A stretch of 64,000 nt of DNA from Micromonospora pisi (GCF_003633685.1 NZ_RBKT01000001.1:5952001-6016000), one strand, 5' to 3'; counted from the first letter of the stretch, positions 53,606 through 64,000 are shown. Translations and numbers: made by a program. Notes: generated by a model not told the origin, from the sequence alone.

Positions 53606-54937
53606 ATGAGCAGCCTCACCGCCCCCGGCCCACCCGCGCCACCGGTCTCCTCGCGCCGGATCGCCCAGCTCGCCGTACCGGCCCTGGTCGTCCTCGCCGC
53701 CGAACCCCTCTACGTGCTGGTCGACACCGCCGTGGTGGGTCACCTCAATCGGGTGCCGCTGGCCGGGCTCGCGGTGGGCGGCACGGTCCTCACCCTGATC
53801 GTCTGGCTCGGCACGGTCACCGCCTACGGCACCACCGGCCGGTCCGCCCGCCGGTTCGGGGCTGGCGACCGGGCCGCAGCCGTCGCCGAGGGCGTACAGG
53901 CGTCGTGGCTGGCCCTCGGCGTCGGCGTACTGCTCCTGTTGCTGGCGCAGGTCGGCGCCACGCCGCTGGCCCGGCTCCTCGCCGGCGACGACCCCGAGGT
54001 GGCCGCCGCGGCCGCGCAGTGGCTGCGGATCGCCACCCTCGGAGCCCCCGGGTTGCTGCTCGCCGCCGCCGGCAACGGCTGGCTCCGGGGGGTGCAGGAC
54101 ACCCGTCGCCCGCTGTACTTCGTGCTCGGCCCGAACGTGCTCTCGGCCGCGCTCTGCCCACTGCTGGTCTACCCCGCCGGGCTCGGCCTCGCCGGCAGCG
54201 CGGTCGCGAACGTGGTCGCCCAGACCATCGGCGGTCTGCTCTTCGTCGGCGCGCTGGTCGCCGAGCGGGTGTCGCTGCGGCCCCGACCGAAGATGATCAC
54301 CGATCAGCTCGTACTCGGTCGGGATCTGCTGGTCCGTGGCGCCGCCTTCCAGGTCAGTTTCCTGTCGGCCACCGCGGTGGCCGCCCGGTTCGGTGCCGCG
54401 TCGGTCGCCGCGCACCAGATCGCCCTGCAACTCTGGTTCTTCACCGCCCTCGCCCTGGACGCCCTGGCCATCGCCGCGCAGGCACTGGTCGGCGCCGCCC
54501 TCGGCGCCGGTGACGTGGCCGGGGCGCGGGCGATGGCCCGTCGGTTCGCCCTGACCGGCCTGGGTTGCGGGATCGTCTTCGCCCTGCTGGTCGCCGCCGG
54601 AACCCCGGTGGTGCCGTCCTGGTTCAGTGCCGACCCCCAGGTACGTGAACAGGCGCTGACCGCCTGGCCGTGGTTCGTCGCCATGCAGCCACTGGCCGGC
54701 GTCGTCTTCGCCCTGGACGGGGTCCTGATCGGCGCGGGCGACCTGCGGTTCCTGCGCAACCTCACCATCGTCGGCTCGGTCTGCGCCTTCCTGCCGGCGA
54801 TCTGGTTGGCGTACGCGTTCGACCTGGGGCTCGGTGGCATCTGGGCCGGACTCTCGCTCTTCGTACTGGTACGCCTGGTCGGCCTGCTGCTCCGGCTGCG
54901 CTCCGGCGCCTGGGCGGTGGCCGGCGCCACCCGCTGA
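53606..54937 (+). CDS. MATE family efflux transporter (DinF-like)
   Basis: 443 residues, twelve membrane helices in two halves. EPLYVLVDTAVVGHL in helix 1 and FALDGVLIGAGDLRFLR in the second half are MATE/DinF marks. It exports cationic or oxidised compounds with H+ or Na+. In mycobacteria a dinF gene also follows the DHH gene, so position is conserved. ATG 53606, weak AGGATCAG upstream. The final codons and stop lie in a 34-bp tandem repeat. Confidence 0.94.
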   Translation: MSSLTAPGPPAPPVSSRRIAQLAVPALVVLAAEPLYVLVDTAVVGHLNRVPLAGLAVGGTVLTLIVWLGTVTAYGTTGRSARRFGAGDRAAAVAEGVQASWLALGVGVLLLLLAQVGATPLARLLAGDDPEVAAAAAQWLRIATLGAPGLLLAAAGNGWLRGVQDTRRPLYFVLGPNVLSAALCPLLVYPAGLGLAGSAVANVVAQTIGGLLFVGALVAERVSLRPRPKMITDQLVLGRDLLVRGAAFQVSFLSATAVAARFGAASVAAHQIALQLWFFTALALDALAIAAQALVGAALGAGDVAGARAMARRFALTGLGCGIVFALLVAAGTPVVPSWFSADPQVREQALTAWPWFVAMQPLAGVVFALDGVLIGAGDLRFLRNLTIVGSVCAFLPAIWLAYAFDLGLGGIWAGLSLFVLVRLVGLLLRLRSGAWAVAGATR

Positions 54938-55005
54938 ACGGCGCCCGGGCGGTGGGGGTGCCACCCGGGCAACGGCGCCCGGGCGGTGGCGGGTACGACC
55001 CGGCG
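54902..55005. repeat. Three ~34-bp tandem repeats across the MATE gene stop codon
   Basis: Copies at about 54902-54937 (coding, ends with the TGA), 54938-54971 and 54972-55005. The two non-coding copies share 19 identical bases (54937-54955 and 54971-54989, period 34); the coding copy shares GGCGCC.GGGCGGTGG and CCACCCG with them. Confidence 0.8.
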
Positions 55006-55041
55006 TGGCCGGCCGGCCGGCGTCTGGCAGGCTTGGCGGTC

Positions 55042-55929
55042 GTGAGCGTGGACGGTCTGATCGTGGTGGACAAGCCGGGCGGCATGACGTCGCATGACGT
55101 GGTCGCACGGATCCGGAGGTTCGCCCGGACCCGGCGGGTCGGGCACGGCGGCACCCTGGATCCGATGGCGACCGGAGTGCTGGTGATCGGCGTCGGTCGG
55201 GCGACCCGGCTGCTGACGTACGTGATCGGGGCGGGCAAGCGCTACACCGCCACGATCCGGCTCGGCCAGTCGACCGTGACCGACGACGCCGAGGGGGACG
55301 TGGTCACCGAGAGCTCGGCCGTTGGGCTGACCGACGACGGGATCCGTGCGGGGTTGCTCCCGCTGACCGGTGAGATCGACCAGGTGCCGAGCGCGGTCAG
55401 TGCGATCAAGGTCAACGGGGAGCGGGCGTACAAGCGGGTCCGGGACGGGGAGGCGGTCACCCTCGCCGCCCGTCGGGTGACCATCTCCCGACTCGACCTG
55501 TTGGAGATCCGGCGACCCGCCCCCGACCTGGTCGACCTCGACGTCGACGTGACCTGCTCGTCCGGGACGTACATCCGGGCCATCGCCCGGGACCTGGGTG
55601 CCGCGCTCGGCGTCGGCGGGCACCTCACCGCGCTGCGCCGTACCGCCGTCGGGGGATTCGACCTGGCCGAGGCGGTGACCCTGGACGAGTTGGCCGAACG
55701 GGAACCGGACACCGTGGTCAACCTGCCGGTCGACGCGGCCGCCCGGCGGTTCTTCGCGTCCCGGCAGGCGGACGCGGCCGAGGCGAAGGTGCTCTCGCAC
55801 GGTGGCCCGCTCGACCCGGCCGGCATCGTCGGGCCGTACGCGGTCTTCGACCCGGACGGCGGGTTGATCGCTATCGTCAGCGAACGGGACGGCCGGGCGC
55901 GGGCGGAGATCGTGCTCGCGCCGGCCTGA
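55042..55929 (+). CDS. truB: tRNA pseudouridine(55) synthase
   Basis: 295 residues. DKPGGMTSHDVVARIR, RVGHGGTLDPMATGVL with catalytic Asp40, and the RYTATIRLGQST block mark TruB; it makes pseudouridine 55 in the T loop of tRNAs. GTG 55042 is the start that gives the family N-terminus VDGLIVVDKP; CAGGCT (55028-55033) 8 nt upstream suggests a leaderless gene. Followed 56 bp later by ribF, the common truB-ribF pair. Confidence 0.98.
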   Translation: MSVDGLIVVDKPGGMTSHDVVARIRRFARTRRVGHGGTLDPMATGVLVIGVGRATRLLTYVIGAGKRYTATIRLGQSTVTDDAEGDVVTESSAVGLTDDGIRAGLLPLTGEIDQVPSAVSAIKVNGERAYKRVRDGEAVTLAARRVTISRLDLLEIRRPAPDLVDLDVDVTCSSGTYIRAIARDLGAALGVGGHLTALRRTAVGGFDLAEAVTLDELAEREPDTVVNLPVDAAARRFFASRQADAAEAKVLSHGGPLDPAGIVGPYAVFDPDGGLIAIVSERDGRARAEIVLAPA

Positions 55930-55985
55930 CCGGGGGCGGGGTCGTCGACCGAGGGTCGCGGGCGTAGGAGCGGAAAGGGAAACGC

Positions 55986-56930
55986 ATGCAGCGTTGGCGG
56001 GGGAACGACGGAGTGCCGGGCGGCTGGGGCCGGTCGGTGGTCACCATCGGTGTCTTCGACGGTGTCCACCAGGGGCATCAGGCGATCATCGGGTACGCGG
56101 TGAAGCGCGCCCGGAACCTCGGCGTGCAGTCGGTGGTGGTCACCTTCGATCCGCACCCCGCCGAGGTGGTGCGCCCCGGCTCGCATCCGGCGGTGCTGAC
56201 CGAGCCGAGCCGGAAGGCTGAACTGATCGAGTCGCTCGGCGTCGACGTGCTCTGGGTGGTGCCGTTCACCCCCGACTTCTCCCGGCTGACCGCCGAGGCG
56301 TTCGTACACAACGTGCTGGTGGAGAACCTGCACGCCGCGCTGGTGGTGGTAGGGGAGAACTTCCGTTTCGGGCACCGGGCCGCCGGTGACGTGGTGCTGC
56401 TGGAACGGCTCGGCCGTACCTTCGGGTTCGGGGTGGAGGGGGCGCCGCTGGTCGCCGTTGACGACACGGTCTTCTCCTCGACGTACATCCGGGCCTGTGT
56501 CGCGGCCGGGGACGTGACCGCCGCGGCGGCCGCGCTCGGCCGCCCGCACCGGCTCGACGGTGTGGTGGTCCGGGGCGACCAGCGGGGGCGGGAGATCGGC
56601 TTTCCGACCGCCAACCTGCTCTGCCACCGTCACGCCGCGGTGCCGGCGGACGGGATCTACGCGGCCCGCTTGATCCGTCACCGGGGTCGCGCGGGCCACG
56701 CGCCGGAGGTCCTGCCGGCGGCGGTCTCGATCGGCACCAACCCGACCTTCAACGGTCGGGAACGGCGGATCGAGGCGTACGTGCTCGACTTCGAGGGCGA
56801 CCTGTACGGGGAGCGGCTCGCGCTGGACTTCGTGGCCCGGTTGCGGGAGACCCGCCAGTACGACGGGGTCGAGCCGTTGGTGGCGCAGATGCACGAGGAC
56901 GTCGCCCAGACCCGCCAGGTGCTCGGCTGA
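55986..56930 (+). CDS. ribF: Bifunctional riboflavin kinase/FAD synthetase
   Basis: 314 residues. The FMN adenylyltransferase domain has TIGVFDGVHQGH and VTFDPHPAEVV, plus STYIRACVAAGD; the riboflavin kinase domain has RGREIGFPTANL and FNGRERRIEAYVLDFEGDLYG. It makes FMN and FAD. ATG 55986 with GGAAAGGGAAACGC upstream. 214 bp of untranslated sequence precede rpsO. Confidence 0.98.
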   Translation: MQRWRGNDGVPGGWGRSVVTIGVFDGVHQGHQAIIGYAVKRARNLGVQSVVVTFDPHPAEVVRPGSHPAVLTEPSRKAELIESLGVDVLWVVPFTPDFSRLTAEAFVHNVLVENLHAALVVVGENFRFGHRAAGDVVLLERLGRTFGFGVEGAPLVAVDDTVFSSTYIRACVAAGDVTAAAAALGRPHRLDGVVVRGDQRGREIGFPTANLLCHRHAAVPADGIYAARLIRHRGRAGHAPEVLPAAVSIGTNPTFNGRERRIEAYVLDFEGDLYGERLALDFVARLRETRQYDGVEPLVAQMHEDVAQTRQVLG

Positions 56931-57144
56931 GCCGGCTGCGCCGCTGCCGCCGAGCCCTGCCCGTCCGGCGGGTGTGCCGGTTCCGGGCCTGATCACGGCG
57001 GGTCCGCACGGCCCTTCGGGGGGTTGACGGCCCACGGGCTGGTAATGTGGCGGAGACGTCGGGTCACCGACGAGGGTCCTCGCGCGCCTGCACGACGCCG
57101 CGGGAGCGAGGGTTACTACTGAAACCCACCAGAACAGGGAGAAA

Positions 57145-57414
57145 ATGGCGCTCGATCAGGAAGCCAAGAGCAAGATCCGGCAGGAATACGCGACCGTCGA
57201 GGGCGACACCGGTTCGCCGGAGGTCCAGGTCGCGGTCCTCACCAAGCGCATCGCCGACCTCACCGAGCACCTGAAGGTGCACAAGCACGACCACCACAGC
57301 CGTCGTGGTCTGCTGCTGCTGGTCGGCCGTCGTCGCCGGCTGCTCAACTACATGCAGAAGAAGGACATCAGCCGCTACCGGACGCTCATCGAGCGGCTCG
57401 GCCTGCGGAGGTGA
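57145..57414 (+). CDS. rpsO: 30S ribosomal protein S15
   Basis: 89 residues, the standard size. [36 protein letters not shown] and KRDxxRY-like [18 protein letters not shown] match S15, which binds 16S rRNA helices 20-22. ATG 57145 with CAGGGAGAAA upstream. Followed by pnp, the classic rpsO-pnp arrangement. Confidence 0.99.
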   Translation: MALDQEAKSKIRQEYATVEGDTGSPEVQVAVLTKRIADLTEHLKVHKHDHHSRRGLLLLVGRRRRLLNYMQKKDISRYRTLIERLGLRR

Positions 57415-57419
57415 CTGAG

Positions 57420-57678
57420 CGGGGGAGTGGTGCACGGCCGGGTCGAACCCGGCGACGCCCGCTCCCCCGACCCGTCACCAACGAATAACCGGGGCCAGCG
57501 CGACCACCCAGCGGGAGCGGGTCGGCACCGGTCCTCGGTAGTGGCCCCCGGGCGCCCGGCACGAGCCGGCACCCCGGGCGCTTCGATCGAAGACCGGCCG
57601 TTCGAACAGTTCCCCGATGCCTTCCGGGCGTGCGCCGGGACGTACCGACGCACCGGGCGGTCGTGAGCCCCACGACCG
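57420..57678 (+). promoter_or_regulatory. Structured rpsO-pnp intergenic region
   Basis: The 282-bp gap has a two-level hairpin 57420-57469 (8-bp outer stem 57420-57427/57462-57469; inner 7-bp stem 57437-57443/57447-57453), a palindrome CTTCGATCGAAG (57581-57592), and a perfect 8-bp hairpin 57658-57678 that ends at the base before the AAGGAG of pnp. In Streptomyces the rpsO-pnp gap is folded and cut by RNase III; the same is plausible here. Confidence 0.5.
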
Positions 57679-57696
57679 AAGGAGTGCAACACACTC

Positions 57697-60057
57697 ATGA
57701 CCGAGCAGAACAAACTCGGCAACGAGCAGAGCAAGGCCGTGATCGACAACGGTGCGTTCGGCACCCGTGAGATCACTTTCTCCACCGGCCGGCTGGCCCG
57801 CCAGGCCGCCGGATCCGTACTCGCCCAGCTCGGCGAGACGGTGGTTCTCTCCACCACCACCGCGGGCAAGCAGCCCAAGGAGCAGTTCGACTTCTTCCCG
57901 CTCACCGTCGACGTCGAGGAGCGGATGTACGCCGCGGGCCGGATCCCCGGCTCGTTCTTCCGCCGCGAGGGTCGCCCGAGCGAGGACGCGATCCTCACCT
58001 GCCGCCTGATCGACCGGCCGCTGCGCCCGTCCTTCGTCAAGGGGCTGCGCAACGAGGTCCAGGTCGTCGAGACCGTGCTCGCGCTCGACCCGCAGCACCC
58101 GTACGACGTCGTCGCGATCAACGCGGCGTCGCTCTCCACCAAGCTCTCCGGGCTGCCGTTCTCCGGCCCGATCGGGGCGACCCGGATGGCCCACATCGAC
58201 GGCCAGTGGGTTGCCTTCCCGACCCACGAGGAGCTGGCCCGGGCCACCTTCGACATGGTCGTGGCCGGCCGCACGCTGCCGGACGGCGACGTCGCCATCA
58301 TGATGGTCGAGGCCGAGGCGACCGAGCACACCGTGGCGCTCGTCGCCGGCGGTGCGATCGCCCCGACCGAGGAGGTCGTGGCGAGCGGCCTGGAGGCCGC
58401 CAAGCCGGCCATCCGCGAACTGTGCCGCGCGCAGAGCGAGCTGGCCGAGGTCGCGGCGAAGCCGGTGGCCGAGTTCCCGGTGTTCCTGGACTACGCCGAC
58501 GACGTCTTCACCGCCGTTGCCGCCGTGGCCCGCGGTGAGGTCGCCGAGGCGCTCCGGATCGCTCCGAAGGCCGAGCGTGAGGAAGCCCTGGACCGGATCA
58601 AGGACCGGGTACGCGAGCAGCTCGCCGCCGACTACGAGGGGCGCGAGCGTGAGATCAGCGCCGCCTTCCGGTCGCTGACCAAGTCCGAGGTGCGGGCCCG
58701 GGTGCTGCGCGAGCAGGTCCGGATCGACGGCCGTGGACCGCGCGACATCCGGCCGCTGACCGCCGAGATCCAGGTGCTGCCCCGGGTGCACGGTTCGGCG
58801 CTGTTCGAGCGCGGCGAGACGCAGATCCTCGGCGTCACCACGCTCAACATGCTCCGGATGGAGCAGGCGCTGGACACCCTCTCCCCGGAGAAGTCCAAGC
58901 GCTACATGCACAACTACAACTTCCCGCCGTACTCGACCGGTGAGACCGGCCGGGTCGGTGCGCCGAAGCGCCGCGAGATCGGCCACGGGGCGTTGGCCGA
59001 GCGGGCCCTCATCCCGGTGCTGCCCGCGCGGGAGGAGTTCCCGTACGCCATCCGTCAGGTCTCCGAGGCGCTCGGCTCGAACGGCTCGACCAGCATGGGT
59101 TCGGTCTGCGCGTCCACCCTGGCGCTGCTCAGCGCCGGTGTGCCGCTCAAGGCGCCGGTCGCCGGCATCGCGATGGGCCTGATCTCGGACGAGGTCGACG
59201 GCAAGACCCAGTACGTGACGCTGACCGACATCCTCGGAGCCGAGGACGCCTTCGGTGACATGGACTTCAAGGTCGCCGGTACGCCGGAGTTCGTCACGGC
59301 GCTGCAACTCGACACCAAGCTCGACGGCATCCCGTCGGACGTGCTGGCCGCCGCGTTGCAGCAGGCGAACGAGGCCCGCACCAAGATCCTCGACGTGATG
59401 CAGGCGGCGATCGAGGGTCCGGCCACCATGTCGGACTACGCGCCTCGGGTCACCACGGTGAAGATCCCGGTCGACAAGATCGGCATGGTGATCGGGCCGA
59501 AGGGCCAGACCATCAACGCGATCCAGGACGAGACCGGCGCCGAGATCTCGATCGAGGACGACGGCACGATCTACGTCGGCGCGACCAACGGCCCGTCGGC
59601 CGAGGCCGCGGTGGAGCGGATCAACGCGATCGCGAACCCGACGCTGCCGAAGGTCGGGGACAAGTTCCTCGGCACCGTGGTGAAGACCGCCGCGTTCGGC
59701 GCCTTCGTCTCGTTGCTGCCCGGCCGCGACGGCCTGCTGCACATCTCGAAGGTCGGCGATGGCAAGCGGGTCGAGCGGGTCGAGGACTTCCTGAACGTCG
59801 GCGACAAGGTCGAGGTGTCGATCGCCGACATCGACGCCCGCGGCAAGATCTACCTGGACAAGGTGCGGCCCGAGGGCGAAGAGGAGCCGGCCGACGCCGG
59901 TGCCGAGCGTCCGGCCACCCGTGACCGGGGCGACCGGGGCCCGCGTGACCGCGGCGACCGGGACCGCGCCGACCGGGGCCCGAGCCGCGGTGACAGCGGC
60001 GAGGGCGGCGGCGAGGGTGGTGGCGGCGAACGTCGTCGCCGCGACCGCCGCAGCTGA
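57697..60057 (+). CDS. pnp: Polyribonucleotide nucleotidyltransferase (PNPase)
   Basis: 786 residues. Two RNase PH domains, an alpha linker, KH ([27 protein letters not shown]) and S1 ([21 protein letters not shown]). [14 protein letters not shown] and [25 protein letters not shown] mark the catalytic halves. The tail adds Arg/Asp/Gly repeats ([20 protein letters not shown]). It degrades RNA phosphorolytically and adds tails. ATG 57697 with AAGGAG. Confidence 0.99.
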   Translation: MTEQNKLGNEQSKAVIDNGAFGTREITFSTGRLARQAAGSVLAQLGETVVLSTTTAGKQPKEQFDFFPLTVDVEERMYAAGRIPGSFFRREGRPSEDAILTCRLIDRPLRPSFVKGLRNEVQVVETVLALDPQHPYDVVAINAASLSTKLSGLPFSGPIGATRMAHIDGQWVAFPTHEELARATFDMVVAGRTLPDGDVAIMMVEAEATEHTVALVAGGAIAPTEEVVASGLEAAKPAIRELCRAQSELAEVAAKPVAEFPVFLDYADDVFTAVAAVARGEVAEALRIAPKAEREEALDRIKDRVREQLAADYEGREREISAAFRSLTKSEVRARVLREQVRIDGRGPRDIRPLTAEIQVLPRVHGSALFERGETQILGVTTLNMLRMEQALDTLSPEKSKRYMHNYNFPPYSTGETGRVGAPKRREIGHGALAERALIPVLPAREEFPYAIRQVSEALGSNGSTSMGSVCASTLALLSAGVPLKAPVAGIAMGLISDEVDGKTQYVTLTDILGAEDAFGDMDFKVAGTPEFVTALQLDTKLDGIPSDVLAAALQQANEARTKILDVMQAAIEGPATMSDYAPRVTTVKIPVDKIGMVIGPKGQTINAIQDETGAEISIEDDGTIYVGATNGPSAEAAVERINAIANPTLPKVGDKFLGTVVKTAAFGAFVSLLPGRDGLLHISKVGDGKRVERVEDFLNVGDKVEVSIADIDARGKIYLDKVRPEGEEEPADAGAERPATRDRGDRGPRDRGDRDRADRGPSRGDSGEGGGEGGGGERRRRDRRS

Positions 60058-60073
60058 TCCACAGGTTCAACCG

Positions 60074-60114
60074 GGCCGTGTCCTGTCGATCACCTCGATC
60101 GGCAGGGCACGGCC
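60074..60114 (+). terminator. Long hairpin after pnp
   Basis: A continuous 17-bp stem (60074-60090/60098-60114) with two G-U pairs and a 7-nt loop, 16 nt after the pnp stop and 35 nt before the M16 protease start. No T tract. May act as terminator or as a 3'-end stabiliser against PNPase itself. Confidence 0.6.
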
Positions 60115-60148
60115 TGTCCATCTCCGTCAAACTAGGAGCCCTGGCCTC

Positions 60149-61549
60149 TTGAAGCGGGATACGCAACCACCATCTCTGCTGACCGGGCGGGGCCACCGCC
60201 GGCCCGCCGACGTACCCGGCTCGGGCACCGCGCACCGGGCGGTGACCCGTACGCTCAGCGCCGACCCGTTGGGTGGCACCGTGCGTCGTACCGTCCTGCC
60301 GAGCGGGCTGCGTGTCCTCACCGAGGCGATCCCGACGGTGCGCAGCGTCTCGTTCGGCATCTGGGTGGGGGTCGGTTCCCGGGACGAGACCGGGGCCTCC
60401 TCCGGTGTCTCGCACTTCCTGGAGCACCTGCTCTTCAAGGGCACCAACAAGCGGGGCGCGCTGGAGATCTCGGCCGAGATCGAGGCGGTGGGCGGCGAGA
60501 CGAACGCCTTCACCACCAAGGAGTACACCTGCTACTACGCCCGGGTGCTCGACCAGGACCTGCCGCTCGCCATCGACGTCATGTGCGACCTGGTCGCCGA
60601 CTCGGTGCTCGATCCCGCAGACGTGGAGACCGAGCGTGGGGTGATCCTCGAAGAGATCGCCATGCATGACGACGAGCCCGGTGACGAGGTGCACGACCTC
60701 TTCGCCACCGCCATCTACGGCGACCACCCGCTCGGCCGGCTGATCTCGGGTACCGAGGAGACCATCTCCCCGATGACCCGCCGGCAGATCCAGAGCTTCT
60801 ACAAGCGGCGTTACACCGCGCCGAACATCGTGATCGCCGCCGCCGGCAATCTCGACCACGCGGCCGTGGTCAAGCTGGTCCGCCAGGCGCTGCGGGGCAC
60901 TCCGCTGGACACCCCGGCGGCGGAGCCGGCGGCACCCCGGGCGGCCACGCCCGCGGCGCGGACCAGGGCCGGTCGTACCGTGGTCGAGCACAAGGAGAGC
61001 GAGCAGGCGCACGTGGTGCTCGGCAGCGCGGGCATCGGCCGGGTCGACGAGCGGCGGTTCGCGCTCGGCGTACTCAACAACGTGCTCGGCGGCGGCATGT
61101 CCAGCCGGCTCTTCCAGGAGATCCGCGAACAGCGGGGACTGGCCTACTCGGTCTACTCCTACGCCAGCCAGTACGCCGACAGCGGCCTCTTCGCCGTCTA
61201 CGCCGGCTGCGCGCCGGGCAAGGTCGAGGAGGTGCTCGGACTGGTCCGCGCGGAGCTGGCGACGGTTGCCGCGCAGGGTGTCACCGAGGGTGAGCTGGCC
61301 CGGGGCAAGGGCATGGCGAAGGGCTCGTACGTGCTCGGCCTGGAGGACACCGGTTCCCGGATGAGCCGGCTGGCCAAGGGCGAGCTGCTCTACGGCGACC
61401 TGCTCTCGGTCGACCAGCTGCTGGCCCGGGTCGACGCGGTGACCGCCGAGGAGGTCAACACGCTCGCCGCCGACCTGCTCGCCCGGCCGATGTCGCTCGC
61501 GGTCGTCGGCCCGTTCGGCGAGGACGACTTCACCACGCCTGTTGCCTGA
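60149..61549 (+). CDS. M16 family zinc peptidase
   Basis: 466 residues. The inverted zinc motif HFLEH is at 89-93 (HxxEH), with the distal Glu in DVETERGVILEEI. The second, inactive half follows the usual M16 pattern (LGVLNNVLGGGMSSRLFQEIREQRGLAYSVYSY). The order pnp-M16 matches Mycobacterium pepR. TTG 60149 has AGGAG (60134-60138) 10 nt upstream; GTG 60242 would also keep the core. Cytosolic or membrane-associated processing peptidase. Confidence 0.94.
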   Translation: MKRDTQPPSLLTGRGHRRPADVPGSGTAHRAVTRTLSADPLGGTVRRTVLPSGLRVLTEAIPTVRSVSFGIWVGVGSRDETGASSGVSHFLEHLLFKGTNKRGALEISAEIEAVGGETNAFTTKEYTCYYARVLDQDLPLAIDVMCDLVADSVLDPADVETERGVILEEIAMHDDEPGDEVHDLFATAIYGDHPLGRLISGTEETISPMTRRQIQSFYKRRYTAPNIVIAAAGNLDHAAVVKLVRQALRGTPLDTPAAEPAAPRAATPAARTRAGRTVVEHKESEQAHVVLGSAGIGRVDERRFALGVLNNVLGGGMSSRLFQEIREQRGLAYSVYSYASQYADSGLFAVYAGCAPGKVEEVLGLVRAELATVAAQGVTEGELARGKGMAKGSYVLGLEDTGSRMSRLAKGELLYGDLLSVDQLLARVDAVTAEEVNTLAADLLARPMSLAVVGPFGEDDFTTPVA

Positions 61550-62413
<864 letters not shown>

Positions 62414-62447
62414 GCGGTAGGAAGGCCAGCCACTCTTTCCGTACGTC

Positions 62448-62486
62448 CGCTGTCCCGGCCCCGGTCGACCCGGTGCCGGGACAGCG
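62448..62486. terminator. Hairpin between convergent dapB and debranching-enzyme genes
   Basis: Perfect 12-bp stem (62448-62459/62475-62486) with a 15-nt loop, 34 nt from the dapB stop and 13 nt from the other gene's stop. No T tract. Confidence 0.65.
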
Positions 62487-62499
62487 CTCGTTCGCGTGC

Positions 62500-64000
62500 C
62501 TACTGCTCCCGTACGAGCGTGAGGCCGGCGGGGAGCCCGGTGACGGTGGCGGCACCGGTCCGGTCCACCTGGACGTCGACCGGGGTGCCGGCGATCCGGA
62601 GCCGCTGGGCGTCGACCGCGCCGAGTGGGGCACCGGCCAGCGGGCGGAGCCGTACCGTGCCGGCGGGCACGTCCGGGTAGAGCCCGACCGCCGCCTGGAG
62701 CAGCGCGACCGCGGCGGTCGCGGCCCATGCCTGCGGTTGGCAGGCCGCCGGGTACGGCACCGGCCGGCCGACGGTGGCCCGGTCGTCGCCGCCGAACAGT
62801 TCCGGCAGCCGGTAGTCGAACGCCTCGGCGGCGCTGAGCAGTCCCTCGGCGAGTTCCGCCGCCGGGGCGGTGAATCCCTCCCGGGCCAGGCCGGCGATGA
62901 CGATGGCGGTGTCGTGGGACCAGATCGAGCCGCAGTGGTAGGAGAGCGGGCTGAAGCCGCCGTCCCGCGCGGACATGGTGCGCAGCCCGTATCCGCCGGC
63001 CAGACCGGGGGTGGCCAGGGCCTCGGCGACCTGGGCGGATTCCGCCGGGGTGAGCAGTCCGGTGCCGAGCAGGTGGCCGATGTTGCTGGTCAACGCGTCG
63101 ACGGGGCGTTTGTCGCGGTCCAGCGCCAGGGCGGGGTGTGGGCCGTCGGGGCCGTCGACCCAGAACCGGCTGCGGAACCGTTGCGCGAGGGTGTCGGCGT
63201 AGTCGAGCCAGCGGTCGGCGCCGGGCCGGCCGAAGGCGTTGAGCAGGGCGGCGCCGTTTGTCGCCGCCTGGTACGCGTAACCCTGCACCTCGGCGAGGGC
63301 GATCGGGGCCTGGGCGAGGGAGCCGTCCCGGAACCGGACCGAGTCGAAGGAGTCCTTCCAGCCCTGGTTGGCCAGTCCCCGGCCGCTGGTGTCGACGTAC
63401 TCGACGAATCCGTCTCCGTCGGCGTCGGCGTGTTCGGCGAGCCAGCGTAGCGCTGCCTCCAGGTGCGGTAGCAGGTCGGTGACCTGGTCCTCGGCGAGTC
63501 CCCAGCGCCAGGCGTCGTGCAGCAGGCTGACCCAGAGCATGGTCGCGTCGACCGTGCCGTAGTAGGCGGCGGGCAGTCGTAGGCCGTCGCCGACCACGGT
63601 GAACTCGTGCCGGCGCAGCTCGTGCATGATCTTGCCGGGGGCCTCGCCGGAGTCGGGGTCGATCCGGGTGCCCTGCCGGCGGGCGAGCACCCGGAGCGTG
63701 CTGGCCGCCAGGTCGGTGCCGAGCGGCAGCATCATCCTGGCCGCCCAGAGGCTGTCCCGGCCGAACAGGGTGAGGAACCAGGGCACCCCGGCGCCGAGGA
63801 AGACATCGTGCGGGGCGGCGGTTTCGGCGAGCCGCAGTCCGCGCAGGTCGTTGAGGGAGCGGTCGAGCAGCCGGGTGAGGCGCCGGTCGTCGGCGCGTAC
63901 CTCCGGGCGGGACCAGGCGGGTTCGGCCGGCGGGGTGACAACCACGGCCCGTGGGTCGTCGACCAGCAGCCGCCAGCGCAGCACCGTCGAGGTGCGCGGT
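62500..64000 (-). CDS. Glycogen-debranching/amylo-alpha-1,6-glucosidase-type enzyme (N-terminus outside window)
   Basis: The frame is open to the right edge; 499 residues are visible. The alpha/alpha toroid of the GDE/GH-type family is seen in GAGVPWFLTLFGRDSLWAARMML, GKIMHELRRHE, GTVDATMLWVSLLHDAWRWG, and PLSYHCGSIWSHDTAIVIAGL. Acts on branched alpha-glucans or related glycosides; it could equally be a mannosylglycerate-type or trehalose-linked glycosidase. The N-terminal (usually beta-sandwich) domain lies beyond the window. Confidence 0.88.
   Translation of the reverse strand, partial: PRTSTVLRWRLLVDDPRAVVVTPPAEPAWSRPEVRADDRRLTRLLDRSLNDLRGLRLAETAAPHDVFLGAGVPWFLTLFGRDSLWAARMMLPLGTDLAASTLRVLARRQGTRIDPDSGEAPGKIMHELRRHEFTVVGDGLRLPAAYYGTVDATMLWVSLLHDAWRWGLAEDQVTDLLPHLEAALRWLAEHADADGDGFVEYVDTSGRGLANQGWKDSFDSVRFRDGSLAQAPIALAEVQGYAYQAATNGAALLNAFGRPGADRWLDYADTLAQRFRSRFWVDGPDGPHPALALDRDKRPVDALTSNIGHLLGTGLLTPAESAQVAEALATPGLAGGYGLRTMSARDGGFSPLSYHCGSIWSHDTAIVIAGLAREGFTAPAAELAEGLLSAAEAFDYRLPELFGGDDRATVGRPVPYPAACQPQAWAATAAVALLQAAVGLYPDVPAGTVRLRPLAGAPLGAVDAQRLRIAGTPVDVQVDRTGAATVTGLPAGLTLVREQ

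Noticed and set aside
57024-57048. TTGACG and TAATGT as a promoter for rpsO
   Set aside because: Boxes look good but the spacer is only 13 bp, too short for a sigma-70 promoter.

Overview
The window is high-GC, densely coded chromosomal DNA from an actinobacterium. Gene content and order point to the Micromonosporaceae (Micromonospora and relatives), although no 16S or other decisive marker is present. The evidence is the Mycobacterium-like order of core blocks (rpsB-tsf-pyrH-frr-cdsA-rlmN; dxr-rip1-ispG-DUF4081 GNAT-map; rimP-nusA-ylxR-infB-rbfA-nrnA-MATE-truB-ribF-rpsO-pnp-M16-dapB), an F420-type oxidoreductase, GTG/TTG starts, and many genes without a Shine-Dalgarno that have a TAGGCT-like -10 box 6-8 nt before the start codon (leaderless genes). 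I see no rRNA, tRNA, insertion sequence, prophage or CRISPR array.

Layout. 1-8957: mixed housekeeping and accessory genes: a pirin cut by the window edge, two GNATs, a threonine-aldolase-type lyase, a membrane acyltransferase, a secreted glycerophosphodiesterase, YraN, a DUF2332 protein and a repeat-rich membrane protein. 8958-16840: translation and envelope block: rpsB behind a structured leader, tsf, pyrH, frr, cdsA, rlmN and a repeat-rich DivIVA-domain protein, ending at a strong terminator. 16881-23281: DUF2631 protein, a metallo-beta-lactamase/Rieske fusion, a CrtI-like oxidoreductase with a small partner, and an MMPL transporter. 23399-27040: dxr-rip1-ispG, which joins two MEP isoprenoid steps to the site-2 protease Rip1.

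27158-40918 is the most accessory part: a PadR regulator and MFS transporter with palindromic operators between them, a DUF4081 GNAT, a xylose-type ABC transporter (binding protein, ATPase, permease), a DUF998 protein, a thiolase, a GGDEF-EAL c-di-GMP enzyme preceded by a 35-codon ORF, and a degenerate SpoIIE/anti-sigma-kinase fusion with a SigF/SigB-like promoter. Two copies of one palindromic element sit at 29139-29186 and 33859-33904. 41043-44751: map, a VIT-family transporter, an F420-dependent-type oxidoreductase, a second PadR with a clear palindrome over its promoter, and a two-gene ferritin-like/Tat-lipoprotein operon.

44932-62413 is a long run of transcription, translation and RNA-decay genes, mostly on the plus strand, ending with dapB. 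A glycogen-debranching-type enzyme enters on the minus strand from the right edge.

Unusual features are mostly at the level of DNA architecture. Four genes (pyrH, the DUF4081 GNAT, the thiolase, the MATE gene) carry tandem duplications that straddle the stop codon. Several intergenic gaps carry very long perfect hairpins. DivIVA-domain protein, InfB, CdsA, RimP and RbfA carry low-complexity extensions.
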